A stretch of DNA of 64,000 bases from Costertonia aggregata (GCF_013402795.1 NZ_CP058595.1:2327848-2391847), one strand, 5' to 3'; shown: positions 36,189 to 47,244, counted from the first letter of the stretch. The notes: generated from the letters alone by a model not told the origin. Made by a program: numbers and translations.

Positions 36189-38453
36189 ATGAAAAAGTAT
36201 ATTGTATTGTTATCTAGCGTGCTTGCGTTTTGGACGCAGGCTCAGGATAAAATAGATGGTATGGTCATGGAGTCTGGCCCCCAAGGCAAGCACATAGGTC
36301 TCCCCGGTGCAAATGTGTACTGGATGAACTCCCAAATAGGGACCATTACCAACGAAGAGGGTATGTTCAGCATTCCTTTTTCAGAAAAGCATAACCGTTT
36401 GATCATTAGCTATGTTGGCTTTGAGTCGGACACACTGTTAATAAAAACCCCTAAGACCATACATCATTTTTTAAAAGCTTCCAATGCGTTGAATGAGGTT
36501 GTGGTGCAAAAAGAGCGGGATGCCGTAAGCAAGACCTTTTTAAGTGCTCAAAATGTAGTGACCATAAATAGTGCCGAACTTTTAAAGGCAGCCTGTTGTA
36601 ACCTGTCCGAAAGTTTTGAGACCAACCCGGCTATCGATGTTAATTTCTCAGATGCCTTAACAGGCACCAAACAAATACAAATGTTGGGCCTTACGAGTCC
36701 GTATTTGTTGATTACCCAAGAAAATATTCCTATGGTCAGGGGCGCATCCCAAGCTTACGGGTTAACGTTTACACCCGGAACTTGGGTGGAGAGCATCCAA
36801 ATCACAAAAGGGGCTGGGAGTGTAGTTAATGGTTATGAGAGTATTTCGGGTCAAATTAATACGGAGTTGGTAAAGCCATTTACCGATAAGCGTTTGTTCG
36901 TTAATGGTTATGCCAACCAAAACGGCCGAATGGAACTGAATACCCATATCAACCATAAACTTTCGGATAAATGGAGCACGGGCCTGTATTTGCACGGTAA
37001 CTTAAGAAGCCAAAAAGAAGATAGAAATGGTGACGGATTTTTGGATGCGCCGCTTGCGGAGCAGATAAACGTGATGAACCGCTGGCAATATCAAAATCCG
37101 GAAACGGGCTGGGTCAGCTTTTTGAATCTTCGTTTTTTGAACGATGAAAAACAGGTGGGCCAAACCAATTACAATCCCGATACGGATAGATTAATGCCGA
37201 CTGACGCCCCGTCACTAACAGGAGCCGAAGCATGGGGCAGCGAGATTGATACCCGCCGTTTTGATTCTTCTGTAAAGTTAGGATACGTTTTTCCGGAACT
37301 CCCTTTTCAAAGTTTCGGTTTTCAAGCATCGTACAGCAATCATAAACAAGAAGCTTATTATGGTATTAACCAATATAATATTGACCATAAAAGCCTGTAT
37401 TCCAACGCAATTTTTAATTCCATAATAGGCGATACACGCAATACGTTCAAAACAGGGCTTACCTTTGCATACGATTCATACGATGAACTGGTAAATACCC
37501 AAAACTTTAATAGGGATGATGTATCGGCAGGGGCATTTTTCGAGTATAGTTATGAGAACCTTGAAAAACTGAGTTTTACCGCCGGACTTCGAATTGATAG
37601 CCATAACCGTTTGGGGACTTTTGTGACGCCAAGGTTTCATATTCGTTATACTCCCTGGGAATTGGGGAGTCTAAGGGGTTCCATAGGACGGGGTAGGAGA
37701 GCTGCCAATATCTTTGCCGAAAACCAACAATTTTTTGCTTCGGCACGCCAATTGCAACTAACGGGTAATGGCGGAAATATTTATGGATTGGATGCCGAGG
37801 ACGCCTGGAACTATGGTATAAGCTTTTTGCAGGGATTTACCTTTTTGGACAGACCGGGAAATATTACGTTTGATTTTTATAGAACTGATTTTAAGAACCA
37901 AATAGTGGTAGATTGGGAAAATCCCAGAACGATATCTTTTTATAATTTAGAAGGCGAGAGCTATGCCAATAGCTTTCAAATTGAAGTTAACCATGAAATT
38001 CTGGAAAACTTGGAACTCCGAACGGCTTATAAGTATTATGATGTAAAGACCGATTATCGCTCAGGTCGCTTACAGAAGCCATTACAGGCGCAAAACCGAT
38101 TTTTCGTCAACTTAGGTTATGAGACCGATAGTACCAAGAAAGGTAGCCAGTGGAAGTTTGATTACACCTTACATGCCCTTGGCGAACAACGATTGCCGAA
38201 TACAGATGTAAATCCGCCCCAGTTTCGGTTGGGTGAGTTCGCGGAAGGGTATAGTTTAATGAACGCGCAAATTACCAAAGTGTTTTCAGAAAAATTTGAA
38301 GTATACCTTGGTGGGGAAAATTTAACTAATTTTAGGCAACCTAACCCGGTTTTGGGAGCGGATAATCCTTTTGGCGCAAATTTTGATACCAGTATTGTAT
38401 ATGCTCCCATAATGGGGCGTATGTTTTACACGGGATTTAGATATAAATTATAA
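36189..38453 (+). CDS. TonB-dependent receptor, probable metal-related
   Basis: A 754-residue outer-membrane receptor: signal peptide, a carboxypeptidase-regulatory-like beta domain (21-95, GANVYWMNSQIGTITNEEGMFSI), plug domain (about 115-230) and 22-strand barrel ending in the Phe/Tyr-rich strand MFYTGFRYKL. The plug starts with a vicinal cysteine pair at 136-137 (KAACCNLSESFE), uncommon in generic SusC-type receptors and suggestive of soft-metal contact. The setting between two HMA-domain genes supports copper or a related metal or metallophore as cargo; this is inference. No SusD partner is present. Confidence 0.9.
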   Translation: MKKYIVLLSSVLAFWTQAQDKIDGMVMESGPQGKHIGLPGANVYWMNSQIGTITNEEGMFSIPFSEKHNRLIISYVGFESDTLLIKTPKTIHHFLKASNALNEVVVQKERDAVSKTFLSAQNVVTINSAELLKAACCNLSESFETNPAIDVNFSDALTGTKQIQMLGLTSPYLLITQENIPMVRGASQAYGLTFTPGTWVESIQITKGAGSVVNGYESISGQINTELVKPFTDKRLFVNGYANQNGRMELNTHINHKLSDKWSTGLYLHGNLRSQKEDRNGDGFLDAPLAEQINVMNRWQYQNPETGWVSFLNLRFLNDEKQVGQTNYNPDTDRLMPTDAPSLTGAEAWGSEIDTRRFDSSVKLGYVFPELPFQSFGFQASYSNHKQEAYYGINQYNIDHKSLYSNAIFNSIIGDTRNTFKTGLTFAYDSYDELVNTQNFNRDDVSAGAFFEYSYENLEKLSFTAGLRIDSHNRLGTFVTPRFHIRYTPWELGSLRGSIGRGRRAANIFAENQQFFASARQLQLTGNGGNIYGLDAEDAWNYGISFLQGFTFLDRPGNITFDFYRTDFKNQIVVDWENPRTISFYNLEGESYANSFQIEVNHEILENLELRTAYKYYDVKTDYRSGRLQKPLQAQNRFFVNLGYETDSTKKGSQWKFDYTLHALGEQRLPNTDVNPPQFRLGEFAEGYSLMNAQITKVFSEKFEVYLGGENLTNFRQPNPVLGADNPFGANFDTSIVYAPIMGRMFYTGFRYKL

Positions 38454-38471
38454 AAATTCAATATTCATAAA

Positions 38472-38828
38472 ATGAAAAATTCTATTTTAACCTTGATATT
38501 CGCTCTGTCGACCGTGCTGACTTTTTCACAAGAAAAGAACAAAAAACTTACCATAGAAGTAGATGGAAAGTGTGATATGTGCAAAACACGTATTGAAAAG
38601 GCAGCCTTAGGTGTAAAAGGTGTTAAATACGCCTTATGGGATATCCCTTCGCACCAGTTATCATTGATTATCGATGAACGTAAAACCGACCCCATGAAGG
38701 TGAAAACAGCTTTGGTGGCCGTAGGTCATGATACTAAAGAGCTAAAGGCCAGCAAAGAGGCATACGACAGTGTGCACCCTTGTTGTAAATATCGTGATGA
38801 CGATTCAGATGATAGTAATACCCATTAA
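38472..38828 (+). CDS. Secreted HMA-domain metal-binding protein
   Basis: A 118-residue periplasmic protein: signal peptide (STVLTFSQ), an HMA-like ferredoxin fold with the metal-binding pair in DGKCDMCKTR (Cys34 and Cys37), and a C-terminal HPCCKYRDDD segment (His102, Cys104, Cys105) that adds a second potential metal site, followed by an acidic tail. It resembles a periplasmic copper chaperone. It ends the operon, with a terminator-like hairpin about 50 bases later. Confidence 0.88.
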   Translation: MKNSILTLIFALSTVLTFSQEKNKKLTIEVDGKCDMCKTRIEKAALGVKGVKYALWDIPSHQLSLIIDERKTDPMKVKTALVAVGHDTKELKASKEAYDSVHPCCKYRDDDSDDSNTH

Positions 38829-38879
38829 CGTAACGGTTATTTAATTAACTGAAGAATGGCTGTAAATGTATAGTTTAAC

Positions 38880-38917
38880 ATCCCCTGTATAATATTTAAA
38901 CAGGGGATTGTCTTTTT
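38880..38917 (+). terminator. Likely terminator of the heavy-metal operon
   Basis: Stem TCCCCTGT/ACAGGGGA with an 11-base loop, then TTGTCTTTTT. Confidence 0.65.
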
Positions 38918-38982
38918 GGAAATGGCAAAAAAAATTCATACGATTGTTTGGACTTTTATGATTTCGGTAATGCTTATTTGTG

Positions 38983-40197
38983 TCAATTTCTTAATGAAGC
39001 ATCATGAATAGCTTTTAAAAGGCTATTTTCTTGTTTTGTGTCATTCCCCAACTCCCAAAACATGATACCTCCCAATTTCTTTTTTAATGAGTATTCGGTT
39101 TTTAGCCTAACCGATACCGTATCGTCATAACTTATAAAAATACTATCTGTAGCATTATATAGATAAGGTGCTTTTGCTACAGAATCAAAATGTCTTTTAT
39201 ACTTTTCGTCCGCTTCAAATTCTTCGCGTATTTGACGATAAGCGCTCCAACCGATGTAAGAACCGGAGTTAGGCTGGTAAAGGCCATTATTTTTTGGTGG
39301 GACTCCTTTCCAGGCTCTACCGTAAAAAGCAGCACCAATGACTATTTGCTCAGCTTTTACCCCATTTGCAATACAGTAATCCGTGATTTTTTCGGCCGAT
39401 CTGGAGCCGTTGTAGGTATAACCGCGTTTTTTCATAGCTTCTTTACGCTGTAGAACATATTCCCAAGCCGGTGTAGCTTGTATATCTTCTTCCCCAATAT
39501 GTCCCAATGCGGTGTGGTGTCCCGTAAAAGGTGACGTTGAACCAATTTGGTCATATGTCATAATGTTCATGAAATCTGCATATTGCATTACTTCTTTTAG
39601 TTCAATGTTTTGATAATATCGTTTCCACCCTGCTGATGCAAAAGTCAGGGTCTGTTTTCTTTTCAACGTATTAAGTCCTTGGCGCAGTTCTTTCATCAGT
39701 AACGTAAAGTTTTGTTTATCTTCTGGTCTGGCTTTGGTGTCGGCTGCGGGTATCGCAGGATACTCCCAATCAATGTCTATTCCGTCAAGTTGAAACTCGG
39801 TATTAAAATCAACTACGCTCTTCACAAACTTTTCCCTGTTCGCTTTCGTGTGCGCCATATCCGAAAAACCATCGGCACCCCAACCGCCACATGCGATCAT
39901 TACCTTTAATTGCGGGTGTTTTTTGCGTTGGGCTACTAATTTGGCTAGTTTCTCTCTATTCTCTTTATCCCTAAACTGCATTTTTCCATCAATAACATGG
40001 GTAAAGGAAAATATGATATGGGTCAATTGTTCCAAGGGTAGTTTTTCCGGGTCGTAATCACGTTCCGGAACGTAGTAGGCCATGACCGCTATGGTATTTT
40101 CTTCAGGATTATTATTATTATTGATAATGGACAATGGAGCCATTGAAAAAAAGAAAACTGTTACCAAGGCAATAGAAGAGAATTTGATATGTTTCAT
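38983..40197 (-). CDS. Glycoside hydrolase family 18 chitinase-like enzyme
   Basis: A 404-residue exported TIM-barrel enzyme. The catalytic signature DGIDIDWEYP contains the DxxDxDxE motif with the acid Glu; KVMIACGGWGADG (strand 3) and IMTYDQ (the Tyr contact) are in place, as is the final strand IMFWELGND. It hydrolyses chitin or related GlcNAc polymers, or peptidoglycan-like glycans, in the periplasm or outside. The frame starts 14 codons earlier with a basic stretch; the ATG at 40195-40197 gives a normal signal peptide. There is no chitin-binding or type IX sorting domain. It appears to stand alone. Confidence 0.93.
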   Translation of the reverse strand: MKHIKFSSIALVTVFFFSMAPLSIINNNNNPEENTIAVMAYYVPERDYDPEKLPLEQLTHIIFSFTHVIDGKMQFRDKENREKLAKLVAQRKKHPQLKVMIACGGWGADGFSDMAHTKANREKFVKSVVDFNTEFQLDGIDIDWEYPAIPAADTKARPEDKQNFTLLMKELRQGLNTLKRKQTLTFASAGWKRYYQNIELKEVMQYADFMNIMTYDQIGSTSPFTGHHTALGHIGEEDIQATPAWEYVLQRKEAMKKRGYTYNGSRSAEKITDYCIANGVKAEQIVIGAAFYGRAWKGVPPKNNGLYQPNSGSYIGWSAYRQIREEFEADEKYKRHFDSVAKAPYLYNATDSIFISYDDTVSVRLKTEYSLKKKLGGIMFWELGNDTKQENSLLKAIHDASLRN

Positions 40198-40310
40198 AGG
40201 ATTACGATGTCTATATAACTTAGAATATAGTAATTTCATCTTATTTAAAGATAGCTATTTAGATAGAGAGCTTTTTAGAAAGCACAAACGACCATATTTA
40301 ATCAAAAAAT

Positions 40311-40349
40311 AAAACCCTTGCTTTGAAATTTTTCAAAACAAGGGTTTGT
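40311..40349 (-). terminator. Terminator after groEL
   Basis: An inverted repeat (AAACCCTTG/CAAGGGTTT, extended by TTTGAAA/TTTCAAA inside) followed by a T-rich tail on the minus strand. Confidence 0.85.
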
Positions 40350-40402
40350 GTTTAAGTGATATTTAAGTAATCAAGCCAATACTTGCTTTTGTTGGCTCGG
40401 TA

Positions 40403-42040
<1,638 letters not shown>

Positions 42041-42165
42041 TTATTGTTTTAATGTCTTTCTCGTTTCTCGCAAAGGCGATAAACTTTTAAATTATACTCT
42101 ATAGTGTTTTAAAGGTTCCCTACTTTGATTCCGTTTACACATGGGAATGAAAAGTAAATGGATGA

Positions 42166-42444
42166 TTATATGATAGCTAGGATATCACTTTCGCGCATCA
42201 TCAAGTAATCTTTTCCTTCCAGTTTTAATTCGGTACCGGCATATTTACCGTATAATACGGTATCATTGACCTTTACCGTAATTTTTTCATCTTTGGTCCC
42301 AGGGCCTACAGCCATTACTTTTCCTTTTTGAGGTTTTTCTTTGGCTGTATCCGGAATGATGATACCTGATGCAGTTTTGGTCTCAGCAGCCATAGGTTCT
42401 ATAAGAACTCTATCTGCTAATGGTTTAATGTTGACTTTAGCCAT
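42166..42444 (-). CDS. groES: Co-chaperonin GroES (Hsp10)
   Basis: A 92-residue lid of the GroEL chamber: [12 protein letters not shown], the mobile loop ([14 protein letters not shown]) and the closing [14 protein letters not shown] are intact. Length is normal. It precedes groEL. Its promoter region (42445-42530) contains a perfect inverted repeat and a sigma-54-like sequence, and no CIRCE element. Confidence 0.99.
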   Translation of the reverse strand: MAKVNIKPLADRVLIEPMAAETKTASGIIIPDTAKEKPQKGKVMAVGPGTKDEKITVKVNDTVLYGKYAGTELKLEGKDYLMMRESDILAII

Positions 42445-42483
42445 AGTATTATAGTTTTTAAATTTTAAAATTCTTCTAATCCA

Positions 42484-42510
42484 TTAGGCAGAAATTATGC
42501 CATTGCCTAA
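42484..42510 (-). promoter_or_regulatory. Inverted repeat with sigma-54-like promoter ahead of groES
   Basis: TTAGGCA-N13-TGCCTAA is a perfect seven-base inverted repeat 40 bases upstream of the groES start. The minus-strand bases TGGCATAATTTCTGC inside it have GG-N10-GC spacing, as in sigma-54 -24/-12 promoters. Either a repressor operator or a sigma-54 promoter would fit the position (predicted start near 42476). Confidence 0.45.
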
Positions 42511-42523
42511 AAACTGACATATT

Positions 42524-42564
42524 GTTAAAACAAAAATGCCAGCTTGTCATTACAGGCTGGCATT
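42524..42564 (-). terminator. Terminator after secG
   Basis: Nine-base stem AATGCCAGC/GCTGGCATT with a 12-base interior (the loop can close further), followed by TTTTGTTTT on the minus strand; it isolates groES from the secG unit. Confidence 0.88.
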
Positions 42565-42585
42565 CAATTTTATCTTATAGGATAT

Positions 42586-42945
42586 TTATTGTATGGTGTC
42601 TAATGGGTTTGGCTCGTCAGATGCGGGTGTATCTGTATTGGGTAAGGCATCTTGGGTGGTATTTTCAATATCGTCACCTTGTAACAGTTTTGAATCGGCA
42701 TCACCAAAATTACCTTTTAGGGCTACGTTTGACAATAATATCAGGACAATTAAAAGTGTGGCCAATGTCCATGTGCTTTTATCCAAAAAATCCCCCGTTT
42801 TTTTTACACCGCCAACGACTTGGTTGCCACCTCCCCCAAAAGAAGATGATAAGCCGCCACCTTTTGGGTTTTGTACCATAATTACCAAAACAAGTAATAA
42901 ACTTACTACGATAATCAGTATCAAGAATATTGTAAATGTGCTCAT
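42586..42945 (-). CDS. secG: Preprotein translocase subunit SecG
   Basis: A 119-residue SecG: two membrane helices (about 4-24 and 56-75) joined by the glycine-rich loop QNPKGGGLSSSFGGGG, plus an acidic C-terminal tail of about 40 residues of the kind common in Bacteroidota. It is part of the SecYEG channel. It starts 4 bases after the stop of the TPR gene and ends before a strong terminator, closing the miaB-to-secG run. Confidence 0.95.
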   Translation of the reverse strand: MSTFTIFLILIIVVSLLLVLVIMVQNPKGGGLSSSFGGGGNQVVGGVKKTGDFLDKSTWTLATLLIVLILLSNVALKGNFGDADSKLLQGDDIENTTQDALPNTDTPASDEPNPLDTIQ

Positions 42946-42949
42946 TTAT

Positions 42950-43870
42950 CTATTGATTTTCCTTTTGTAATTTCTCCACCGCTTTAATTCGGTCTGCAAA
43001 GAAACCACTTTTTTCCGGATATTTCAAACTTAAAATTTTGAAGGCCTGTATGGCTTTCTTGTATTTTTTTTGTTCTAAATATACCTTGGCCAAGGTCTCG
43101 GTCATCAACTCATTGGAATCCATTTTTGTGGACTCTTTTATATTGACCTTGATATCGGTTTTTTCTTTTGGGACAATTTTAGGATTGTTTTCGATAAATT
43201 TATCGATTAGGTCAAATTTTTTCTTTTTTGACGGATTTTGACCAATGTTCGTTTTAACATCTTTTATTTTTTCAACGGATGCATCGCTGGCCCTATCGAT
43301 TTTTTTAAAAGAGGTCAACTGAAGCCATTCTTTGAAGGAATACTTTTCCTTTTTTGTAAAAGCCAAAGGTTTTCCCAGTTCCAATTCCGTTTCACTTTTA
43401 CGTTTGGCTTCGGCAATATCCTTGTCTATTTGTGGGTCTTTGGACTTAAAAAGTGACGGGTCTAAAATCTGTTCGGCATCTTTTGTACTTCTTGGCAACG
43501 GCTCGTCTTCAACATTCATATTTTGAATGGTCTTCACTTCAGCGTTGGGTACTATTTCTTCCGATATAATCTCTGATTCGTAAAAGTCGGTATTTCTGCC
43601 AGATATGGTATCTGCAATACTGTTTTGTAAAAATGCTTTGGAGGTTATGAAATCAAAAAGCACTTCTCTGTCCGTCGTGTGGGCGGCCGTAGCTTTAAGG
43701 GCATTGTTGTACTTAAAGCTGTTGAGGTTTTTAAGCCCTTTTAAATGAACGGCACGTGCGGCCTGAAAATAAGGGTATTCTTGTAGAACGTCTTCCAATT
43801 GTTTGGTTTGGGCAGGAAGCACTACCGTGTCAGGTTGTTGAAGTAAATATGTAAAATCTTTTACGTTCAT
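42950..43870 (-). CDS. TPR-containing protein between lptE and secG
   Basis: A 306-residue protein without a signal peptide. The N-terminal half is helical (YPYFQAARAVHLKGLKN); the middle is charged and probably disordered (residues about 110-235, rich in E, K and D); and the C-terminal 45 residues form one clear tetratricopeptide unit (ETLAKVYLEQKKYKKAIQAF). I recognise no enzyme. It lies between lptE and secG on the same strand, so it may act in envelope biogenesis; that is inference. Confidence 0.82.
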   Translation of the reverse strand: MNVKDFTYLLQQPDTVVLPAQTKQLEDVLQEYPYFQAARAVHLKGLKNLNSFKYNNALKATAAHTTDREVLFDFITSKAFLQNSIADTISGRNTDFYESEIISEEIVPNAEVKTIQNMNVEDEPLPRSTKDAEQILDPSLFKSKDPQIDKDIAEAKRKSETELELGKPLAFTKKEKYSFKEWLQLTSFKKIDRASDASVEKIKDVKTNIGQNPSKKKKFDLIDKFIENNPKIVPKEKTDIKVNIKESTKMDSNELMTETLAKVYLEQKKYKKAIQAFKILSLKYPEKSGFFADRIKAVEKLQKENQ

Positions 43871-43916
43871 TATGTTGCAAGATGCTATATGTGCTTTTTC
43901 GCTATATGTTCTCTCA

Positions 43917-44435
43917 TTACCAATCCGCTAAGGATGCGTTAAAAATATCTTGTGTTATACGTTCAAAAATTTCTTCGTGCGCCGTACTTTTTATGGCGTC
44001 TAGCAGGGTGTTGGCAGGATAATCAAAAAAGAAGGAAAAGCGCTGTTCAAAATCGGCATCTTCTTTTGTGTTATTAAAAAAACGGACGTTTACACCTATG
44101 GTCAACCTATTTTGTGCAGCGGTCTGGTCGGCCGTAGCACTCATGGGCGATACACGGTATTCAACAATTTCACCCTCATAAAGCAGATCGCCGTTGGACC
44201 TTACCAGATCCAGATTGGTTTGGTTGAGTATGGCATCTTGCAGAGCTAGCGTAAAATCCCTGTCCAATCCCGGTTCTATGGTCGAGCCTACACTTTGTCC
44301 CGCATAGTTTTGAAATTGTGGTATTTGAAAAGTTTTTGCAGTACCTACATCTCCTCCAGTAAAATTATAAGCCCCACAACCGTTGATGCCCAAAATGACA
44401 AAAACAAAAAACACTACGGATATTCTTTTGATCAT
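43917..44435 (-). CDS. lptE: LPS assembly lipoprotein LptE
   Basis: A 172-residue lipoprotein: signal ending GINGCGAYNFTGG with the lipidated Cys, then the LptE fold (QIPQFQNYAGQSVGSTIEPGLDRDFTLAL, DLLYEGEIVEYRVSP). It forms the plug of the LptD translocon that inserts lipopolysaccharide into the outer leaflet. A GTG start at 44456 would add seven residues, so the ATG at 44433-44435 is preferred. It follows the sigma-54 activator gene by 21 bases. Confidence 0.86.
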   Translation of the reverse strand: MIKRISVVFFVFVILGINGCGAYNFTGGDVGTAKTFQIPQFQNYAGQSVGSTIEPGLDRDFTLALQDAILNQTNLDLVRSNGDLLYEGEIVEYRVSPMSATADQTAAQNRLTIGVNVRFFNNTKEDADFEQRFSFFFDYPANTLLDAIKSTAHEEIFERITQDIFNASLADW

Positions 44436-44456
44436 ATGAAAATATATTACAGACAC

Positions 44457-45725
44457 TTACAGATCATATTGTTTTATCTTTCGGTAGAGTGTACGTTCGG
44501 AAATACCCAATTCGGCCGCTGCCGCTTTTCTTTTTCCGCGATTGCGCTCCAATGACTTTTTTATCAACTCGATCTCCTTTTCCTGTAAAGATAAGGTTTC
44601 TTCTTCTTCAATTTCCTCGGCAAAATGATACTTGTCCTCTTTGGTCAATTGCGGTACTGGCTGTTCTGGATAAGGCTCGGGAAGTCGTAGAACATCTACG
44701 GGAGCTGTTTGTTCCTCTACGTACTCCTCGGTGTCCGATCCATAAATTTTTTGAATCAACGTTTCGTTTTCTTCCTGTACTTTTTCCGTATCGTTATTTT
44801 TCAACAGTTCCAAGGTCAATTTTTTCAGGTCGTTCAAATCCCCTTTCATATCGAATAAAACTTTGTAAAGAATCTCGCGTTCGTTGCTAAAATCACCTTC
44901 TTTTTTATCTTGTCCTACAATGGCCGGTAAATTGGAATTGCCCGCATTGGGCAAATAGCTGTTCAATGTTTCTAACGAGATATTTCTTTTTTCCTCTAAA
45001 ACCGATACTTGCTCGGCAATGTTTCTAAGCTGTCTAATGTTCCCCGGCCATCTATATTTCAAGAGCAGTTGAATGGCATCATCGGCCAGCCTAATGGTGG
45101 GCATCTTATATTTTTGACCAAAGTCAGATGCAAATTTGCGGAACAATAAATGAATATCCTCCTTGCGTTCCCTTAAGGGTGGAATGTTGATTTCAACAGT
45201 ACTCAATCTGTAGTATAAATCTTCCCTAAAGCGTTCTTTTTTAATGGCCTCGAACATATTTACATTGGTTGCGGCCACGATACGCACATCGGTCTTTTGT
45301 ACCTGTGAGGACCCCACTTTAAGAAATTCCCCGTTTTCAAGAACACGTAGCAAACGTACTTGAGTGGTCAAGGGCAATTCCCCGACTTCGTCCAAAAAAA
45401 TAGTGCCACCGTCGGCAACTTCAAAATAACCACTTCGTGTGGATGTTGCCCCCGTAAAAGCCCCTTTTTCATGTCCAAAAAGTTCACTGTCGATAGTACC
45501 TTCTGGAATGGCCCCACAGTTTACCGCGATATATTTGGCATGTTTTCTATGGGAAAGGGAATGGATTATTTTAGGAATGGATTCCTTGCCCACACCGCTT
45601 TCCCCGGTAACCAATACCGAAATATCGGTTGGGGCCACCTGAATGGCTTTTTCAATGGCGCGGTTGAGCTTTATATCATTGCCAATGATTTCAAAGCGTT
45701 GCTTTATAGATTGTATGTTTTCCAT
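44457..45725 (-). CDS. Sigma-54-dependent Fis-family transcriptional activator without a sensor domain
   Basis: A 422-residue enhancer-binding protein. The AAA+ domain starts almost at the N-terminus: Walker A GESGVGKE (41-48), the sigma-54 contact loop GAFTGA, and Walker B GGTIFLDEVGEL. There is no receiver, GAF or PAS domain before it. A linker of about 130 charged residues follows, then a Fis-type helix-turn-helix at the C-terminus (KRKAAAAELGISERTLYRKI). It activates sigma-54 promoters, apparently without its own N-terminal input domain. Its ATG (45723-45725) lies one base after the miaB stop. Confidence 0.94.
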   Translation of the reverse strand: MENIQSIKQRFEIIGNDIKLNRAIEKAIQVAPTDISVLVTGESGVGKESIPKIIHSLSHRKHAKYIAVNCGAIPEGTIDSELFGHEKGAFTGATSTRSGYFEVADGGTIFLDEVGELPLTTQVRLLRVLENGEFLKVGSSQVQKTDVRIVAATNVNMFEAIKKERFREDLYYRLSTVEINIPPLRERKEDIHLLFRKFASDFGQKYKMPTIRLADDAIQLLLKYRWPGNIRQLRNIAEQVSVLEEKRNISLETLNSYLPNAGNSNLPAIVGQDKKEGDFSNEREILYKVLFDMKGDLNDLKKLTLELLKNNDTEKVQEENETLIQKIYGSDTEEYVEEQTAPVDVLRLPEPYPEQPVPQLTKEDKYHFAEEIEEEETLSLQEKEIELIKKSLERNRGKRKAAAAELGISERTLYRKIKQYDL

Positions 45726-45726
45726 T

Positions 45727-47175
45727 TTATGTGTTACTGTCACTATAGCCTACTGCCTCACCGATAAGAGTGGCAGAAGTACAATCATTGATTTTCACGT
45801 TGACGAAATCACCTATCTTATAGTCTTCTTTGGGGAAAACCACGACCGTGTTCTGCGAGTTTCTTCCCATCCATTGCATATCTGATTTTTTAGAGGTTTT
45901 TTCTATCAATACTTCCTGCACTTTTCCCAAGTGGCGTTCGGTCCTTAGTTTACAATGTGCCCTTTGTAACGCTACGATTTCGGACAATCTTCGTTGCTTG
46001 GTTTCCTCGGGAACATCATCCTCTAATTTTCTTTCTGCCATCGTGCCCGGGCGTTCGGAATAGAGATACATGTAGCCAAAGTCATATTTTACACGTTCCA
46101 AAGCGGCCAAAGTAGCTTTGTGGTCCTCTTCGGTTTCCGAGGGGAACCCGGCAATCATATCTTGAGAAATAGAGCAATCGGGCAGTAGCTCCCTAATATT
46201 ATCGATCAATTCAAAATACTCCTCAATAGTATGCAAACGGTTCATTTCTTTTAAAATGCGATTGCTTCCACTTTGAACCGGTAAATGAATATGGTTGCAA
46301 ATATTATTGTATTTGGCCATGGTCTTGATGACATCCAAAGTCATATCTTGCGGATTGGATGTGGAAAAACGAATCCTCATCTTGGGTTGGGCCAATGCTA
46401 CCATTTCCAATAATTTGGAAAAACCTACGGCAGTCGCTTTTTGCATCTCCGATGCTTTGGCAAAGTCTTTTTTCAATCCGCCACCATACCATAAATAACT
46501 ATCTACGTTTTGCCCAAGAAGCGTGATTTCCTTAAAACCCTTGTCCCAAAGTTCATTAACTTCTTCGAGGATAGATTGTGGGTCACGACTACGCTCCCTG
46601 CCCCTCGTAAAGGGCACCACGCAAAAGGTACACATGTTGTCACATCCCCGCGTGATCGATACAAAGGCAGTCACCCCATTGGTATTTAACCTTACGGGAG
46701 AAATATCGCCGTAAGTCTCTTCTTTGGAGAGGATCACGTTTACAGCATCCCTACCTTGGTCCACTTCTTGAATTAGGTTTGGTAAGTCTTTATAGGCATC
46801 GGGGCCTACCACCATATCAACTATTTTTTCCTCTTCTAACAACTTGCTTTTGAGACGCTCAGCCATACAGCCCAAAACCCCTACTTTCATATGGGGCCGT
46901 TCTTTTTTGATGGCATTGAATTTTTCCAGGCGTTTGCGAACGGTCAATTCGGCTTTTTCACGAATAGAGCAGGTATTTACAAGAACAAGGTCGGCCTCTT
47001 CAAGTTCTTGGGTAGTGTTAAAGCCCTCTTTCGCCAAAATGGAAGCTACTATTTCGCTATCGGAAAAGTTCATGGCACAACCATAACTTTCTATGTAAAG
47101 GTTGCGGTTGTTTTCGCTATTATTTTCTATCGAAAGTGAGGTGCCTTGAACTGACTCGTCTATAATCTTCTCCAT
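45727..47175 (-). CDS. miaB: tRNA-2-methylthio-N6-isopentenyladenosine synthase MiaB
   Basis: A 482-residue radical-SAM methylthiotransferase that modifies A37 of tRNAs reading UNN codons. Order of domains: UPF0004 with its three cluster cysteines ([20 protein letters not shown]), radical-SAM core with CDNMCTFC, and a C-terminal TRAM domain. Length is normal. A strong promoter lies upstream at 47212-47244. Four envelope-related or regulatory genes follow in the same direction (sigma-54 activator, lptE, TPR, secG). Confidence 0.97.
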   Translation of the reverse strand: MEKIIDESVQGTSLSIENNSENNRNLYIESYGCAMNFSDSEIVASILAKEGFNTTQELEEADLVLVNTCSIREKAELTVRKRLEKFNAIKKERPHMKVGVLGCMAERLKSKLLEEEKIVDMVVGPDAYKDLPNLIQEVDQGRDAVNVILSKEETYGDISPVRLNTNGVTAFVSITRGCDNMCTFCVVPFTRGRERSRDPQSILEEVNELWDKGFKEITLLGQNVDSYLWYGGGLKKDFAKASEMQKATAVGFSKLLEMVALAQPKMRIRFSTSNPQDMTLDVIKTMAKYNNICNHIHLPVQSGSNRILKEMNRLHTIEEYFELIDNIRELLPDCSISQDMIAGFPSETEEDHKATLAALERVKYDFGYMYLYSERPGTMAERKLEDDVPEETKQRRLSEIVALQRAHCKLRTERHLGKVQEVLIEKTSKKSDMQWMGRNSQNTVVVFPKEDYKIGDFVNVKINDCTSATLIGEAVGYSDSNT

Positions 47176-47211
47176 GTAAATACAATTCTTTCCAAACTAT
47201 TGATGGATTTG

Positions 47212-47244
47212 CAAAGATAGTACTAAATTAAAATTAGTGACAAA
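47212..47244 (-). promoter_or_regulatory. Promoter of the miaB run
   Basis: Minus-strand TTTG (47241-47244), a 21-base spacer, and TATCTTTG (47212-47219): an exact Bacteroidota promoter with a leader of about 30 bases. Confidence 0.75.

Noticed and set aside
42445-42530. CIRCE element for HrcA control of groESL
   Set aside because: The inverted repeat found has different arms (TTAGGCA) and spacing (13) from TTAGCACTC-N9-GAGTGCTAA; HrcA control is not supported.
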